A DNA stretch of 64,000 bases, taken from positions 1,178,001 to 1,242,000 of the forward strand of contig CAUJLY010000003.1 in the NCBI GenBank assembly GCA_963281155.1, given 5' to 3'. The notes under the pieces were generated by a model. That model did not search any database. It saw only the letters and a program-made list of their open reading frames with translations, and was not told the DNA's origin. Every line of letters begins with the position of its first letter. The first letter of the stretch is position 1. This stretch comes from Rhabditophanes sp. KR3021. Its lineage: Eukaryota; Nematoda; Chromadorea; Rhabditida; Alloionematidae. The position numbers and the translations under genes were made by a program. Shown here piece after piece: positions 43,750-55,609 of this stretch.

Positions 43750-44539
43750 ATGTTGGCTTCTAAATCTTATATTCTTCTAATTTTGACATTAAACGGAGCT
43801 TGCAGAGCTGCTCCAGCCAAGGATTCAATCGCCAAGACACTTGATTCACTGACGTCAATTGTTTTGAAATCACCCACCGCCGATGAGGTTTCTCCAAACA
43901 AGAAAGTCCTCAAAGACATGGGTATGAGAAGATCAAGTGGGTCCACAACTAAACGTATCTAGGTTTTTTGATTAACCACAACATTTTTCTCTCATTTTAG
44001 GGATGTTTCAAGGGGGAATGTCAGGGTATGGCATGAATGGAATGAGAGGTGGGTATGGAAATGGTGGTGGGTATGGAAATGGAGGTGGATTTGGAGGGCC
44101 TGACAATTATGGACAGGATAATTATGGTGGTGGCGATATGGGTGGATATGGAATGGGTGGAAATGGTGGGTATGGGAATGGAATGAATTCTGGGTATGGA
44201 ATGGGAGGAGGTGGTGGTTATGGAAATGGCGGGTATGGAAATGGAGGTGGTTATGGAGGTGATGGATATGGAATGGGAGGAGGCAACGGGGGTTATGGAG
44301 GCGATAATTACGGCAATGGAGGTGGATTCGGAGGTAATGGAGGTGGATTCGGAGGAAATGGAGGTGGTTTCGGTGGAAACTCGCCAAATGGTTATGGAGG
44401 TGATAATTATGGAATGGGAAATTCGGGATATGGAAATATGGGACCTCAAGGCAGTTTCGGACCCGAATACGGAAACCAAGGAGGTATGCGATCAGGCGGC
44501 GGTGGTTGTCCAAATGGAGAGTGCCGTGGAAAGAAGTAA
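43750..44539 (+). CDS. Secreted glycine-rich protein (GGYGNGG repeats)
   Basis: Exon 1 starts at 43750 and has a signal peptide ending near residue 20. Exon 2 is 44001-44539. Two donors fit the same phase: after 43954 (46-nt intron, the typical size here) or after 43921 (79 nt). The first gives 247 aa. Exon 2 encodes tandem G-G-Y-G-N-G-G and G-G-F-G-G-N-G units with Met and Asn, then a short tail with two Cys and a basic end. Such proteins are common in nematode cuticle, eggshell or antimicrobial peptide families; which applies is unknown. Only the repeat composition is seen. Confidence 0.75.
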
Positions 44540-44635
44540 TTCAATCTTATTTAAAATATTGGAAGTAATTCGATATTATTTACTTAATTTATTTACAAAC
44601 TATTCATTAAACTAAAAACAAATTTAAAATAAAAA

Positions 44636-45509
44636 CTATTTAAAGGCTTTCGTTGATATTGCTGTGACTGTGGTGTAGTGATGAGTATATGACACTAGAT
44701 AGAAGGAAGCTAATAATCCAACTTCGGAAATTCCGTTCCACATCGACACTAAAATAGTTATTATTTGGGTTCTAATATTTATAATGACTACCTTTTGAAT
44801 GGCATAATTTACTCCCGTAGTAATCCCATGTGACTGAATTCGAATAAATTCCACAGATGACAAATAAGATTAGAGATATAATTCCAACTTTGAAACTGAT
44901 TACGGGTAGAGGTTTCTTTAAATTGGATAAGTGGAAGGTAACACCAGTGATAGCCAAGTTAAGGCAACTTTCCTGGATAAAGAAAATATAGAAGTATTGA
45001 AGAATTGCAAAAAATTTAGTTGCATCTATCCGATAACTAGTAAACCACAGCAGAACGATTAAAACAGCTTGCAAACATGGTAATATTACAGACAAAACAG
45101 GAAACAAATATACTAATGGAAAAGATTTGATTAAATTAGAGTTTTTAAGATTTCCGAATTGCCTGGATGCTGTAATCAGTCGAGCCAAACACGTGATACT
45201 AATTGCAATAACAAAGTAAATTTTTACATTTTTATCGAAATTTATTCTAATTAGTAGAGAATCAAATAAGACATCTTCATTGCCTTCACCCGATGGATAT
45301 TGTTTAGGAGGAACTTTGCATTTATAAACTTCACTTGATCTCAATACTAGGGGGTAAATAGTTACATTGTCTTTGTTAATCTCAAATCCTCCTAATGAAT
45401 ATGGAATGGGAATATTATAAGCAAAAAATAGTAGTAACAAGGCAGCTGTAGTAGTAGAATACATGAATAAGTTACTTTGCGGTATCATTGCTGTCTGTAA
45501 TAAACACAT
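44636..45509 (-). CDS. Six-helix membrane protein, possibly Frag1/DRAM/Sfk1 type
   Basis: Exons 44792-45509 and 44636-44748 join across a 43-nt intron to 276 aa. Six hydrophobic helices lie near residues 15-40, 98-118, 130-158, 168-195, 204-226 and 245-262. A loop with several conserved-looking polar residues follows helix one, and Cys precedes the last helix. Number, spacing and the last helix resemble the Frag1/DRAM/Sfk1 family (which includes PGAP2), but I see no decisive motif. It may also be an unrelated nematode family. The next gene upstream on the same strand starts about 2.1 kb away and ends 432 bp away. Confidence 0.6.
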
Positions 45510-45941
45510 TTATACTATATAAACAATTAGAATGTATAAGACTAATAACAACATAAAAGAATGTTCCTAATTAATTCAAAGATCTTACTTTAAAAGAATT
45601 TGTACAATTATAATGCGACAACTTTATAATGACACTTCTTAGTTGTAGATGTCTGTTCCAAAAAAACCAGTTAAACTAATAGGGATATGAAAACGCAAAC
45701 ATTTTTAAATAAAGATCTTTTTTAATTTCTTATATAAATTATTTGTCAGGCATAAAAAACAACTTTGAACTGTTCAGACATCCGACGTACAAAACAAGTA
45801 ATAAATGGAGTAAAAATAGACAATACCAGGAAGTAGATTTTAAAATCACAGCTTGATTTAAACAAAATAAATGTAATAGTTTATTAGAAATAAAATTGCG
45901 TAGATAAAGAGAAAAATGTACATTTATGGAATAAAAGAAAA
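45510..45941. other. Intergenic
   Basis: AT-rich spacer between two minus-strand genes. It should hold the promoter of the six-helix protein. Nothing else seen. Confidence 0.5.
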
Positions 45942-47622
45942 CTACGACTGTTTGCGCTGCAAGTTCATCAACTCAAACTGCGCAGACACACTTCTTGCCA
46001 TCCCCTGATCTTCTAAGTAATGGTTAATAAGATTAGTGCATGGTCCACCATAAGAAGATATCGTAGCAATGGAATCCATTGTCTTCGACGCCGACATTAA
46101 AGACTCTCCCCTTTCGCTAACTTCATCTATTCTATGCAATAAATACTTGTCTTCGCCTGTTCCACCCTCGTTTTGATCTTCTTCTCCGTCATGTTGCAAG
46201 GAAATTTCATTTTTCGTGGCTATAAAAGACGATTCACTTTCACTACTGCATGTATCTACTGGTGAGTTCGATCCTATGGATGATTGAGGAGAGGATAAAT
46301 TGGAAATACCTGATTTTTTTGTTGGCGAATCTGATTTTAGTTTTGCTAGATTGAGTCTACTTTTGTAATTTAAATATACATTTCCGGATGCCTCTGAATT
46401 GTCATTTGTTTTTGTTCCTGGGGGAGCTGGAACGTAACTAGGTGGCGGGGTAGGATTTTCTACGTGTTTAGGAATAGTGCCGTACAAACTTAAGTTCGAA
46501 TAATTTCCATGATATCTAGTATTGTTTTGAGCTTGAAGAGTCGAAATGATGGTTCGGTCTATGGATATTAGATCGTCGCAAAAAAGGGATTCTTCCGTTT
46601 CATCGTCTTCTGGAATAGTGGCACAACTTTTGGAGGTTGTGTATTCAAAAGTTGTTACACGACTGTCAGGTGTTAGTGCATTGCTAGCTTGAGAGCGGGC
46701 TGCAAAAGTATATTATAGTTACAAATGCATAATACACAAACTATATTTTATAGTTTTATAAAAACAATATTTTATAGTTTTGATTAAGAGACAATATTTT
46801 TATATACTTACCCATAACTGGTTTGTTAAAATTAGTTAATGGGGCAATCAAGGTTTGTCCACAAGAAGTCCTTCGTGGAGGTGGGGGACTATCACTGGAT
46901 TGGGAAGCAAATTGTGCTTGCATGGCTTGTAAAACCTTCTCAGGTTCAATGAACTCTTCTTTTTTGGAATTACTATTACTTGATGAACTCTTCCTGGAGA
47001 CCGGTGAAGCAATCCCAAACAGTTTGTTAAAACTCCTAGGCGACTTAATCTTATAAAGCAAGCTAGTAGAAGTAGCCGTTTGGGAAGTCTCATCTATCAT
47101 CAGGGTAGGCGACAACCTAGCCAAAGGTGCCGAAGCCTGCGACGACTCAAATGTCACAACCGAGCCAACACCGGAAGCAGGCGACAAAATTAAAGGTGTT
47201 AAACTATCAAATTCATCCAACTTTGCGAACATCAACGACAACAGACCTTTCTATAAAACCATAAACTACACATTAAATTAACTTGACCTGTTTATTACCT
47301 TTGATGTTACAGTTTCATTATCCGTTCGCTTGAAACATCTTTTCCTTTTTCGCCTTAGGTACCTTAATATCCAGCACCAACTAATCGAAAGTATAAAGGA
47401 AGTTAGGGCAATTAAAATAATGACAAGAGAAAGTAAATCTATGTGAAGGAATACAGAGACTGTTGTTGCCAGTGTTTCATTCCGTTCATTAACAAATTTA
47501 CTTTCCTGGTCAAATTGAGTAGTTTCAGTGTATGTATTGTCTTTAATTGATGTAATATTACTTATATAGATGGTAATGTCTGATGGCAGTAAAGTACCAT
47601 TTATGTTTGAAAAATGCTCCAT
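45942..47622 (-). CDS. Single-pass membrane protein with long disordered cytoplasmic tail
   Basis: Exons 47299-47622, 46812-47250 and 45942-46699 join across introns of 48 and 112 nt; the frame closes to 506 aa. There is no signal peptide. The N-terminal 65 residues carry several N-x-[ST] sites, then one helix (about 65-88) is followed by RYLRRKRKRC, so the N-terminus should be outside. The tail of about 400 residues is Ser/Pro-rich and disordered, with a PPPPRR stretch, a PPPSY (PPxY) motif near residue 345 that could bind WW domains, and many potential phosphorylation sites. No family recognised. It may be a signalling adaptor or adhesion-type receptor (inference). Confidence 0.65.
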
Positions 47623-49848
47623 ACTTGTTAATTAACCATCAATTGTTCATAATAAAGGGATAGAAGATATGGATAGGTTGTTTCAAATAAACTTCATTCG
47701 ATTTTTAATACAATGTGTGTGACTAAAACAAGATATAATAATAATATTAAATTAATAATCTTCGATGCGGAACCTTTTATGGTGCCAGATAAGAGAACAT
47801 TTTATCAAGCTTAAGAATATTTAAATGTGGTTTATTTGACTATTAAAAAGTAAATGAACGGCCAAACCTTAATCTCATTTAGGCCATCCTTAACAATGAA
47901 CTACAATTTATGTAGTGCATGGAAATGGTCTCGAGAAAGTTTTGCCTCTTGTTAAAGCTCTGAACATATACTCTTTATTGTTATGTGTGTGAGTGACTAA
48001 TTTTTGCTAGAGACCTCAAATATATTCACTAAATGAATAAAGATAAAAGAATACAATATACAAAACATAATGATGATGCGCTAGTTGATAAGCGACGGCT
48101 GTAAATGAGGAAACGAGGCAAACGTGGACTATCACATCTTTTAGTGCCAATTTATAGCGGCAAAGTTTGTAAAAATTTAAAAGAATATCATATTATCTTT
48201 TTATCATTTTTTAAAACTTCTACATGGTAACAAAGTTTTGGTGTAATAAAAATAGATATTTACAAATAAATAAATATATACATATCCATCCTTATACCGC
48301 AATAACTCAAAGCAATAGGAATCTTCAGGGAATTGAGTTTAAACTTTTTTAAATTCAACAAAAGGATCTTTTCTTGCCATAAAAAAGGATATTCCAGTCA
48401 GTTTATAAGTGAAGGTCATAGACTAGAGTGATGGCATTTTTTTAGAAATTACACCATAAATCTTATATGTAGCTAAGGAGTGTGTGCGTGTATATTTGTG
48501 ACACATTATCATTTTTGTCCTATAAATTGGTCAAATTTTGAATGCCGTATATGCTAATAAGTCAAGCCAAGAAACGACACTTATTTATATTTTGTTAATA
48601 ATAAAACTATATTTATTTAAATACAAGACTTGAAGAAATATTGTAAACATCAAAAATTTATTGTATACTTATCTTGAAGGCAAAATACTTGACAAATCTG
48701 TTTTAGATAAGGACAAAGATAAGTAATTTGGTATTGAAAATTTATCACCCATACCATAATTAGACAATGGCCGATCTCTTTGACTCATTTCTCTTTTTCA
48801 AAACCAAATATCATTAAATGACAGATGGTCAGTTAATCTTCCCATCTTTAATTAATTGGTATTTTTATTTATGAGGCACTTATTTTTTCAATATCTATAA
48901 CTATTTGTCTGGCTCTCTAAAAAACAAAATAATTGCATATAGTTAGCCATTCAAAAATAAGTAAATAAAATATTCATTTTTTAGTTGTCTGAAGGAACTA
49001 TATATTTTAAATGATGAATATGGCATTGGTTTTGTCCATTTCAAAAGCTTTTACTGTCCCACGGTGATAAGATTCTTAATTGAGATGGCACCCATTTCCT
49101 TGAAGTTATTTTGGTAAGCAGATATTTATGTATACACAAATAAACTTCCAATCACAAGTCATTTTTTGGTCTTTTGAGGAGGAATATTTGTTGAATAAAA
49201 ATAATTGCACATTGGTTGTTTATGAAAGTGTTTATCAATTGATCATCCATTTATTCATTCCCAGACAGTTGATATTTGAACTTGGATTATATATAAATAC
49301 TGAACATTTACTGAACAGTGCAAATAAATAACAAACTCCACAATAAGTACATTTTGTCAATTAAATAAATTTGATTCAACAAACAATTATCTTTGTATTA
49401 GGCTACAATTAAGTTACATTACCTTATTTAAGCATCAAAAAATAACAAATACCATAACAAAAATAACCATTTGAGTAGATACTTTGTGCAATGTTGTTGA
49501 CTAAACGTGTATGAAAAGACTGAAGTACATTCCAAATAAGTGTTGTTATATGATCTCTCTGTTACCAGCTTATATATAGTTACTGCAACACCAAAATCAC
49601 TATCACCCCAACAGCATCACCCTTTTTATCTATTATATAATTAAATGACGACATCGTCTAACATTTACACAAAGTATAACAAGTCAAAAAATCAACTTAC
49701 CCATTTTGCTGAATTAGAAAAGAAAGGAGTTTTGTGGTGGTGGTTGTGTCAAACACAAAATAATAACATATCCCATTTTTTAACTCTAAACACATATTTC
49801 TACTTTGAATATAATTTTTTAGGCAATATTTGGTTTTGATTCATAATA
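47623..49848. other. Large intergenic region
   Basis: About 2.2 kb of AT-rich DNA with no gene I can support. Plus frames of 60-70 codons at 49128 and 49645 have no coding character. The end near 49840 should be the promoter of the BPI-like gene. Confidence 0.5.
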
Positions 49849-51116
49849 ATGAAGTTGGGGTATTTGTTTTTGTTTTGCGGGGTTGTAGCAGGTGCCATTC
49901 ATCCACCTGTGGTATCTAACTTTAATTGTTCGAAGAAGTGGAAGTATGATTCGACGTTGGTTACGTTGTCTAATAAAGGAGTTAATGATGTCTTTACTAG
50001 TTTGTGGGATATAGTCAGGCACACTGCCGATAATTCAGCTACGATTGAAACTGACTTTCATGAAGACAAAGGACCCATGACTTTTGTGGCTAGGAAGATT
50101 GAATTGCTCGAGGTTGACTTGCATTCTGATCCTGAAACTAAATTGATTGATGATGACAGCAAGATTCTTGTCTCGGTAAGTGTTTATATTTTTTAGTAAT
50201 AGTTATTTCGAAATAGATCAAGAACATGAAGATGAAGGTAAAAGTGTATTTATTAATGTCTTTACATTTTGGCATCGTAGATACAGATAATACCGATGTA
50301 GTGATAACGGCTTGGATTGACAATGGTTCATTGAAACTAATCTTCCACAACTACCACCGTGAAAATGGTACTCCGATCATTGAGTTATCTAAAATAACCA
50401 TGAAAGCTGAGGGCTTCGACTTCGACGTTGAGGGAAACATAATAATCAGAGCAATGGGCAAGGTAATGAAATTATTCAAAAACAAATTAAAGAAAATGAT
50501 TGAAACCAAGTCTAAGGAAGAGTTTAGAAAATTCTACGATATCGTTATTTCAAATAAGTTACCCTCACTCCAAACCAATATGACTTTCGGAAATAATTTC
50601 AAGATGAATTATGGCATGACATCAGACGCATTTATTATGAAAAACAAACTATTCATTCCTATCAATGGCAACATTTACAAGAATGAACATGCTTTAACTA
50701 AATTTGACGGAGCTTTAGACGGATGTAAGGCTGAAGAAGTAGTAAAAGACATTCAAAATCATGGCAAAAGTTTTTGTTTTCATTATCCAAGTCAAATGTT
50801 GTGGAGAAATATTGTTTTGGTGTCAAAGATATCAGGCACCAAATTTCATCTAATGGAAGAGTCTGTGTTTGGGGAAAACGTTATTACAGCCAAGGCAAAA
50901 GCCAATTCAACCATATTGCCAGTCCAAATAAATCTAATACCTGATTCGCGGATGAAAAACATCACCATCCAAATATCGGATCCATCACAACAAACAACCA
51001 TTTCCTTTCCCATACCTTCTTCTGATGCGATCCGCTTCACGAAGCCTGAAGTTTTTTACTCCGAAGCAATAACATCTATTTGCTGTGACGCAACTTTCCA
51101 CTTGGATCGGCTCTAA
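49849..51116 (+). CDS. BPI/LBP/CETP-like lipid-binding secreted protein
   Basis: Exons 49849-50175 and 50217-51116 join across a 41-nt intron to 408 aa. Signal peptide about residues 1-15. The first half has the lipid-transfer pattern: a segment with VTLSNKGVNDVF, long amphipathic strands, then NKLPSLQTNMTF and a following idyl-like strand, as in bactericidal/permeability-increasing proteins. Several N-glycosylation sites are present. Such proteins carry lipids or bind bacterial envelope lipids; C. elegans has a family of them including NRF-5. A second GT-AG pair inside exon 2 (about 50238-50280) was considered but breaks the frame. The C-terminal part is shorter than in vertebrate BPI. Fold assignment is moderately sure. 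Confidence 0.6.
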
Positions 51117-51502
51117 TTTCCGTTACTCTTTTGTGTGGCAAGAAGCAATAATAATAACATTTTTATTACATGTAGCTTGTGTGTGTTTTTTGTTAATTAA
51201 TTAAAAAAAGATACTTAGTCATTTCCTAAACTTGTACATACATGATTACCCAAGAGATAATTGTTATTTTTGTTGTGACGACAATCAGAAAAGGCTTCTA
51301 ACTATATCGAAGGAAAAGTATTTTGCCCTAGAAAGGAAATAGATAGTTTGGCAAAAGTGCTTTTTAATAGGTTTGAGTCGACAACTACCATTATTACGTC
51401 TACATTATTTTAGTTTAATGAAATAGGAGGACCTTAAGCTTTCTGAAAAAGGTTCTCGAAAGTTTATGTCATTCTAACTTTAGAACCATTTCTAGGATTG
51501 AC
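51117..51502. other. Intergenic
   Basis: Spacer between the BPI-like gene and a small secreted-protein gene on the same strand. No feature seen. Confidence 0.5.
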
Positions 51503-51724
51503 ATGATTTTTAAGGCTGTAGTGCTTTTATTTTTGGTCGCTACCATTGTTTCAGGCAATTTTATGCCGACTTATACTTATCGGAGATTCTTCAAAAACTG
51601 GCATAACAAGATGAATAATATTAAGAGACAAGAACCTCTGCTTCAAAACCCACAAGCTTTTTCTTATAATGAAGGCTCTATGGATCCAATATTTGTGCTT
51701 GGCGATGGTCCTCATTTTGTTTAA
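51503..51724 (+). CDS. Small secreted protein, possible peptide precursor
   Basis: 73 aa with a clear signal peptide (about 1-18, core VVLLFLVATIVSG). The remainder has a Tyr/Arg/Phe-rich stretch and a single Lys-Arg pair near residue 43, after which a Gln begins the last 30 residues. Cleavage at Lys-Arg would release a peptide with an N-terminal Gln able to cyclise. That would suit a neuropeptide-like precursor, but there is only one site and no amidation Gly at the end. No family recognised. Confidence 0.5.
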   Translation: MIFKAVVLLFLVATIVSGNFMPTYTYRRFFKNWHNKMNNIKRQEPLLQNPQAFSYNEGSMDPIFVLGDGPHFV

Positions 51725-52248
51725 GCTAACTCAATATATTTCCCAGGATCCAATTGTACTTTAAAAAATAAAGAATCTACTTAAGTGAACATAAACTCTA
51801 TTGAACATAAATCTAATAAAGCAGCGACTTAATTAAATGAGATAAATCTGGATCTATCTATTGTAGCATATTTGATTTTTGTAATAATAAAAATTAGAAA
51901 AAACGTCATAGTATTCAATATTATTACGTATTTATATTCCACTGATTTTATGCACATTCCTTAAAGAATAAATTAAACTTTTATACACAATAAAATACGT
52001 AAAATAGGTCACTAAAAATGGAAGGAGGTGATATGACATAGACAATGTCTTTTCATGAATTAGATATTTGCATTGTTTGACAAGTTGTTAAAGATAAAGG
52101 TCGTGGTCGATCTGGGATTTTATCCTTGCAGTATAGTTATATCTAACTTTCCTTTTGTTACGTTGAGATTAGTGGGGAGTATTGGAAGAGCTGAATTAAT
52201 TATTATAAAGCATCACTGTATCTATTAATTATTTAGATTTGAGACAAG
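51725..52248. other. Intergenic
   Basis: AT-rich spacer. No gene or repeat was recognised. It should include the promoter of the four-helix membrane protein gene. Confidence 0.5.
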
Positions 52249-52882
52249 ATGGTAATAAAAAAGTTTGATAAAAATGACGCATTTTATTTGGCACCGGCTG
52301 CTTTTGGATACTTCCACTATCGGGTAGCAGCTATTATTGGAGCTGTGTTTGGAGTTATTTTACTTTGTTCTTCAGTTTATGGATTTTTCAGCAAGTTTAT
52401 TTATTAATGAAATGTATTTTATTAGTTTTATAGGCATGCATAATACTCATGCCATTACTGGTTTTTGGGCTACTTTATTCGTAGGAGTCATTACAGGCCT
52501 TTTTATTCTAACATCAATTATAATGATTTATGCAATTGTAGCTGAAAAAGCATCACTAATGTGGCCACAAATGGTAATGATTCAACTCGAAAATGCAATT
52601 ATGCTTGCCGTTGCCATTGTTTCCATCCTCGTCATGTCCTGTGGTGCTGGTCTGACGGAAGAAGTTTTTAAATGGTTTGTGGATGTGAAGAATATTGAAG
52701 ATACCTTTGGACCGATATGGCCTTTTAATATAGCTACGTTGGCTTTCATGGGATCATTCTTATGTATTTGGTTTAATATTCTAGTGCGTGGAACATATGA
52801 TTATTTATTGGATAAGGAATTCTTTGAAAATCTAGAAAACCCTTGTCAAGCTCCTGCTATTGAAATGAAATATAAAGAATAA
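52249..52882 (+). CDS. Four-helix membrane protein, LAPTM-like
   Basis: Exon 1 starts at 52249 with a cytoplasmic-type N-terminus, then FGYFHYRVAAIIGAVFGV, a first helix like that of LAPTM/tetraspan proteins. Exon 2 runs to 52882 and has three more helices (about 445-505, 560-630 and 720-790 bases into the gene region) and a polar tail. The exact junction is unclear: a 31-nt intron (52395-52425) keeps the frame but is very short, and a 67-nt one (52367-52433) has a poor GTTCTT donor. Product is about 200 aa. Lysosomal or plasma-membrane location is only inferred. Confidence 0.55.
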
Positions 52883-53133
52883 ATTAATTTTTTAACCAAT
52901 GAATAATAAGGTTCTTTTGTTTAAGTTTATTTTGTATATAAATAGATTTCGATATTTGTAATTCCATAAAAAGACCAAAAAATGAACCATTTTTATTTCT
53001 AATAAAAGTAAGTGATTCATCAAGGGATTAATTAAAAGTGATTAAATGTGTGTTAAAGCAAAACAGGTTTGTGAAATTAAACTTTTATTGATCTCAGTTA
53101 ATTACAAACCTATTTTGCAATACATAGTATAAA

Positions 53134-53361
53134 TTAAAATTTTCTAGCAATTGTATCATCTGGTCCTTGATCTCTGCGTTCATTTGATAGTTGAATACCT
53201 CCCATACCTGCAAAAATGGATAAATATATTACAATTAGTGATGGGTTTACCTAAAATGATCTTATCTGGATTCTCATCCCAATTTCCGGGTAATGGAACC
53301 TTCTTATTTTTGTCTGCTTGGTTCTTGTACCATTGCTTTTGTTTTTGTTGGGCAGCCAAGT
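53134..53361 (-). CDS. Two 3'-terminal exons of a small gene, N-terminus not found
   Basis: Exons 53251-53361 and 53134-53207 are joined by a 43-nt intron with strong GTAAAC and TTTTTGCAG signals, and a TTTGCAG acceptor precedes the first. The joined frame reads [17 protein letters not shown], then [16 protein letters not shown] and [12 protein letters not shown], ending ARKF. It is polar and looks coding. The upstream exon, which must end in phase 1, was not identified; it should lie between 53362 and the end of the eak-7-like gene or be very short. No family recognised. Confidence 0.5.
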
Positions 53362-53529
53362 CTGCAAATTTAAATTAAATGAATGTTACTATATTATTTA
53401 ATTTACTAGTTTGTAGGATTTGAGTATTAAGTTATTATTTATATTTATTATGTTTTATTTATATTTATACTATGTCCTTGTTTTAATAAAAGTCTTTTTT
53501 TACTCCAGGACTCAGTTTCTACATTTTTA

Positions 53530-54352
53530 ATGCAATTAAAAATTCGTGAAGTTTTAAAGAGAAAGGCGTCGGAAGATGATGCACCTCCAATATCAAAAAT
53601 GTCTTTTGAATCACTGGAAGTAAGTGGAGCAACACATGAAACCAGAGCTCGGGTGAAAAACCAACTAACTATAATTTACAAACCTCAGAAAAAGGAATTA
53701 GAAGATGGACCAATTGATAAAGGAAAAACTATTCTGGGAAATTCTTCATTCGCTTCTTTATTTGAACCTAAATTCATTGTTAACAAGACAAGTGTAAAAA
53801 AGTCATGTTTTCGCTATGGATGTTCATTTGCCAATAGTGGTCATGCTTCCGTTGTCCTTTCTGTTCCATTATCATAACGTGTCTTTGTACTTCACTAAAG
53901 ACAAATGATCCCGATCTTTATCCAAACTTATGCGATTCTGAAGAATGCAGTATTCGAAATGATGGTAAACTATTTGCAATCCAAGATTATCAAAAAATGT
54001 CACATAAATCTAATCTTATGGTGTGTATAAAATGTGCTCAATGTGGAAGGCATCGTTCTAAGATTTTATGTGATTTAACAACATCGGGACTATGCTGCCA
54101 TTACTGCAAGACAGTATCTGTTTCACATCATAAAACGAAAACCTTCTTGAAGCAAAATATGAAAAAAATTTAGTTATAGAGAAAGAATTCGGTAAATGTA
54201 GGGGGAAATAAGAAAACTGCCATTTGATATGTTTGTGGGTATCGACATTTCAAGGGTGATTGTTTCGGAATGAGCAAGAAAGAATTTGAACAAAGACACG
54301 CTACTGACAGAATAAGCACGAATTGTGTCGTAGAGAACGCTATTCATTTGTA
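53530..54352 (+). pseudogene. Frameshifted Cys-rich coding relic
   Basis: Three coding-like pieces in changing frames: 53530-53877 (Lys-rich, ends at a stop), about 53880-54173 with CIKCAQCGRHRSKILCDL and CCHYCKTVSVSHH, and about 54225-54352 with GYRHFKGDCFGMSKKEF. Repeated C-x2-C pairs suggest a zinc-binding protein. Stops and shifts without splice signals point to decay. Gene of origin unknown; a transposon-derived protein is possible. Confidence 0.45.
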
Positions 54353-54449
54353 GGAATCGAGTACAATGAGTATAGTAGATTAGTAAAAATGTCGAGGAGT
54401 TTACTCGTTCTTATGACAATCTAGGTGATGGAGATAAGTTGAAAAAATT

Positions 54450-55609
54450 CTATGGGAAAGAGTATGAAACTGAGAATACTCTATTACTAATTTTTGTAAA
54501 ACATTCTTCTGTAATAAAATTACCTGTTTCATCGCCACAACCCCAAACTTCGATATTATCAACATTTGAAAAGTCTCCTTTTACATTTAATTCATTATTT
54601 CCATAAATTAAACCCATTGGAGAAGACTTTAATTTGAAGTTGCAATAAATAGATTCATTCTTATTTATCCTCTTGTAACAAGGCTTGAATTGAATGAATG
54701 CAGAATGGAAGCCCCCAAATTTCTTATTTGAATGTCTCCATTCAGTGTCTAAAGCAATGACACAAACTTGTCCGTTATTCAACTGCAAAATTGTAACAGA
54801 TGGTTTCTTGTAGTCAAACGTGTTATTTTCGAATCTATTAACACTGATTCCTTGAGTTGCACTTGAATACAGTAAAGACCAATAACTTTTCCCCGTTTCC
54901 TTTTCGGCATCTTGATCTTTTACATTCAAATAGACGATTGGATTAAGTGCTGATTTAAGCAGGAACATTTGAACTTCTGTTAAAATTGAAGATGTGAAGT
55001 CAAAGGTTACCTAAAGAAGCTCTAGTAATTTAAATTAAGTGATTCTAATTACCTTTGGTCTAGACGATAAGGCATTAATTATGTTGGCCTGGAGTGGAAT
55101 GCAAATACGAGGAAATTCACTTTCCATGTATTGGATTATCGCTGAAGACCCACTTCCTTCAGCTTTAATATTATCTTCGATTTCTGAGCAGATAGAATCA
55201 TCTTTACCCGTTCTTGTAATATTAGATCCATCAAAACAGGCGTCCAAGTAGCTTTGAACATCCCCAAATATTTGTCCAAATATCTGATGGTTTATTTCAA
55301 AAAATACTCCAGTCTTCTTAATAAACTCATCTTTTGTAATTAATCCGCATTGTTCCCCAATATAATATTTCCGAATAGCTGGTCCAATCTTTGATCCAAA
55401 TATTTTCTAAAACGATTTGATTAAACAAATGAATAAACTCTCAAACATACATCAAAAGCTTGTTCATCTAATTGGCCATGCTTCTGCACCAAAGTATCGT
55501 AGAAAGCTTCGAATTTCCCATCAGAAAAAGATTGTTGTGGCGAGGACGAAGAATTTCCATGATGATGTTTCCTTTTCACTGCTTCTTCCTTACTATCGTT
55601 ATTTCCCAT
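54450..55609 (-). CDS. eak-7: EAK-7/MEAK7-like TLDc-domain protein
   Basis: Exons 55451-55609, 55053-55406 and 54450-55010 join across introns of 44 and 42 nt, phase 0, to 357 aa. The N-terminus MGNNDS fits N-myristoylation (Gly-2, Ser-6), as in MEAK7. A helical region follows; the TLDc domain covers about residues 185-345, with W-S-L-L-Y-S-S, then G-I-S-V-N-R-F and finally the conserved EVWGCGDE. In C. elegans EAK-7 acts at the plasma membrane to control DAF-16/FoxO; human MEAK7 is a lysosomal mTOR activator. The length (human 456) is reduced. TLDc identification is firm; orthology rests on the myristoylation motif plus TLDc. Confidence 0.8.

Noticed and set aside
44021..44513. Long minus-strand frames opposite the Gly-rich gene, rich in His/Ser/Ile
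   Set aside because: They are mirror images of the GGN/TAT repeats of the real gene.
50238..50280. A second GT-AG intron inside the BPI-like gene
   Set aside because: Removing it puts the downstream exon out of frame and hits a stop, while the unspliced frame is open and consistent with the fold.
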